Of a stretch of 31,502 nt of DNA, positions 30,708 through 31,502 are shown in pieces. The notes under the pieces were generated by a model, which saw only the letters and a program-made list of their open reading frames with translations, searched no databases and was not told the DNA's origin. The stretch is from Elysia marginata (lineage: Eukaryota; Mollusca; Gastropoda; Plakobranchidae). Location: contig BMAT01009605.1 in NCBI GenBank assembly GCA_019649035.1, positions 161,097-192,598 on the forward strand. Direction: 5' to 3'. Position numbers and translations under genes: made by a program. How positions within the stretch are numbered: position 1 is the stretch's first letter; each line of letters opens with the position of its first letter.

Positions 30708-31502
30708 CTAGGGAGAACATTGTTATAAAAAAATTATTTACAAAATCTTTAAAAAGAAATTATTTCAAGACTGTAGGCATTAAAAAAAAGATTTTAAAAC
30801 ACTTTTTTCTACATGTAACCTAACATGTTAGATTATATGAGAAACAAAAAATAAGCCTACTGCTTTTGTTGATTCTGAAGAGACCATACATATAAAAATA
30901 AACATTTTTTTTGAATCTGTAAATAAATTACTTCAAGACTGTCTGAATTAAATAAAAAATTTAAGAAACATGTTTTCTTAATTTTATCTTATAGGTTAAT
31001 AGATACAAGTATAGAAAATAACTATCAAAAAACAAAACCAAAAGAAAAACCAAAAATGTTCTATTTATATTTTACCAGACTATGTTTTGGAAAAGGCCCA
31101 ACCTACATCTATAGTACATAACAGTTCAATGTCTCTTGTCTAAGGTGAAGGAATCGAATGACATAATTTCTAGTTCAAAGGCTTTTGTTTTGAACAAGAC
31201 ATTTTATAAGCTTACAAAAGCGAAAATTTTAAATTAAATTTTTTTTTACAGAAATATATTAAAGCTTTGGTCAATTAAAAAAAATTGTTTTGAATAAGAA
31301 AAAATATACCTTTAAAAGGCAATTTCACAAAAAAATGTTACACTTCTGATTTATTTGCCCTTGACACACACAAATGTAATCATTCAAAAGGCCTACCACT
31401 AATTACTGAGCAAACTTATCTTCTATACAGTTTAAAAACCTAGTCTGGTTCATTTTAGGAGGTGAAAAAAGCTAGTACTGGTACTTAATAGCTTGTGACA
31501 AC
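30708..31502. other. DCAF1 intron running off the window
   Basis: AT-rich sequence with A and T runs. I found no further upstream exon, so the next DCAF1 exon should lie beyond 31502. Confidence 0.6.

Noticed and set aside
1..31502. A novel multi-gene system or gene cluster
   Set aside because: Only two conserved single-copy-type eukaryotic genes and repeats are supported. Nothing indicates a shared function for the pair.

Overview
This is AT-rich animal nuclear DNA with small exons, long introns and dense interspersed repeats. The repeat content (tRNA-derived SINEs, an L2/CR1-like LINE, a Mutator-type transposase relic, arrays of AGATCT) together with the two genes suggests an invertebrate, most likely a mollusc and probably a gastropod. 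That placement is an inference from general appearance, not from a search.

Two protein-coding genes are supported, both on the minus strand and both read by joining exons by hand. (1) Positions 12946 down to 530 hold a complete gene for a HAUS7-like subunit of the augmin (HAUS) complex: 8 coding exons, 885 nt including the stop, 294 residues, with every splice phase consistent. (2) Positions 30707 down to 22829 hold the last 8 coding exons of DCAF1 (VprBP), the substrate receptor of the CUL4-DDB1 ubiquitin ligase: the end of the WD40 propeller with both WDXR motifs, then the acidic tail and the stop. Its upstream exons lie beyond the right edge. The two genes are tandem and about 9.9 kb apart.

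Layout. 1-529: sequence downstream of HAUS7. 530-12946: HAUS7. Its 7.2 kb intron 3 (3796-11006) carries a decayed Mutator-like transposase, an L2-like LINE fragment and a large inverted-repeat (foldback) structure. Its intron 5 carries a tRNA-derived SINE. 12947-13500: a short upstream region with an ETS-like site, then a (TAC)n array with a 113-base assembly gap. 13500-22828: intergenic DNA with no recognisable gene but several repeat families and a tandem duplication. 22829-30707: DCAF1, with two copies of one MITE-like element, a CORE-type SINE and a tRNA-like SINE fragment in its introns. 30708-31502: intron of DCAF1.

The two genes do not form a pathway. HAUS7 acts in microtubule branching on the spindle, and DCAF1 acts in ubiquitin ligation. 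I did not find an undescribed system. The most unusual content is the repeat landscape and the divergent HAUS7 gene, which would be hard to annotate automatically.
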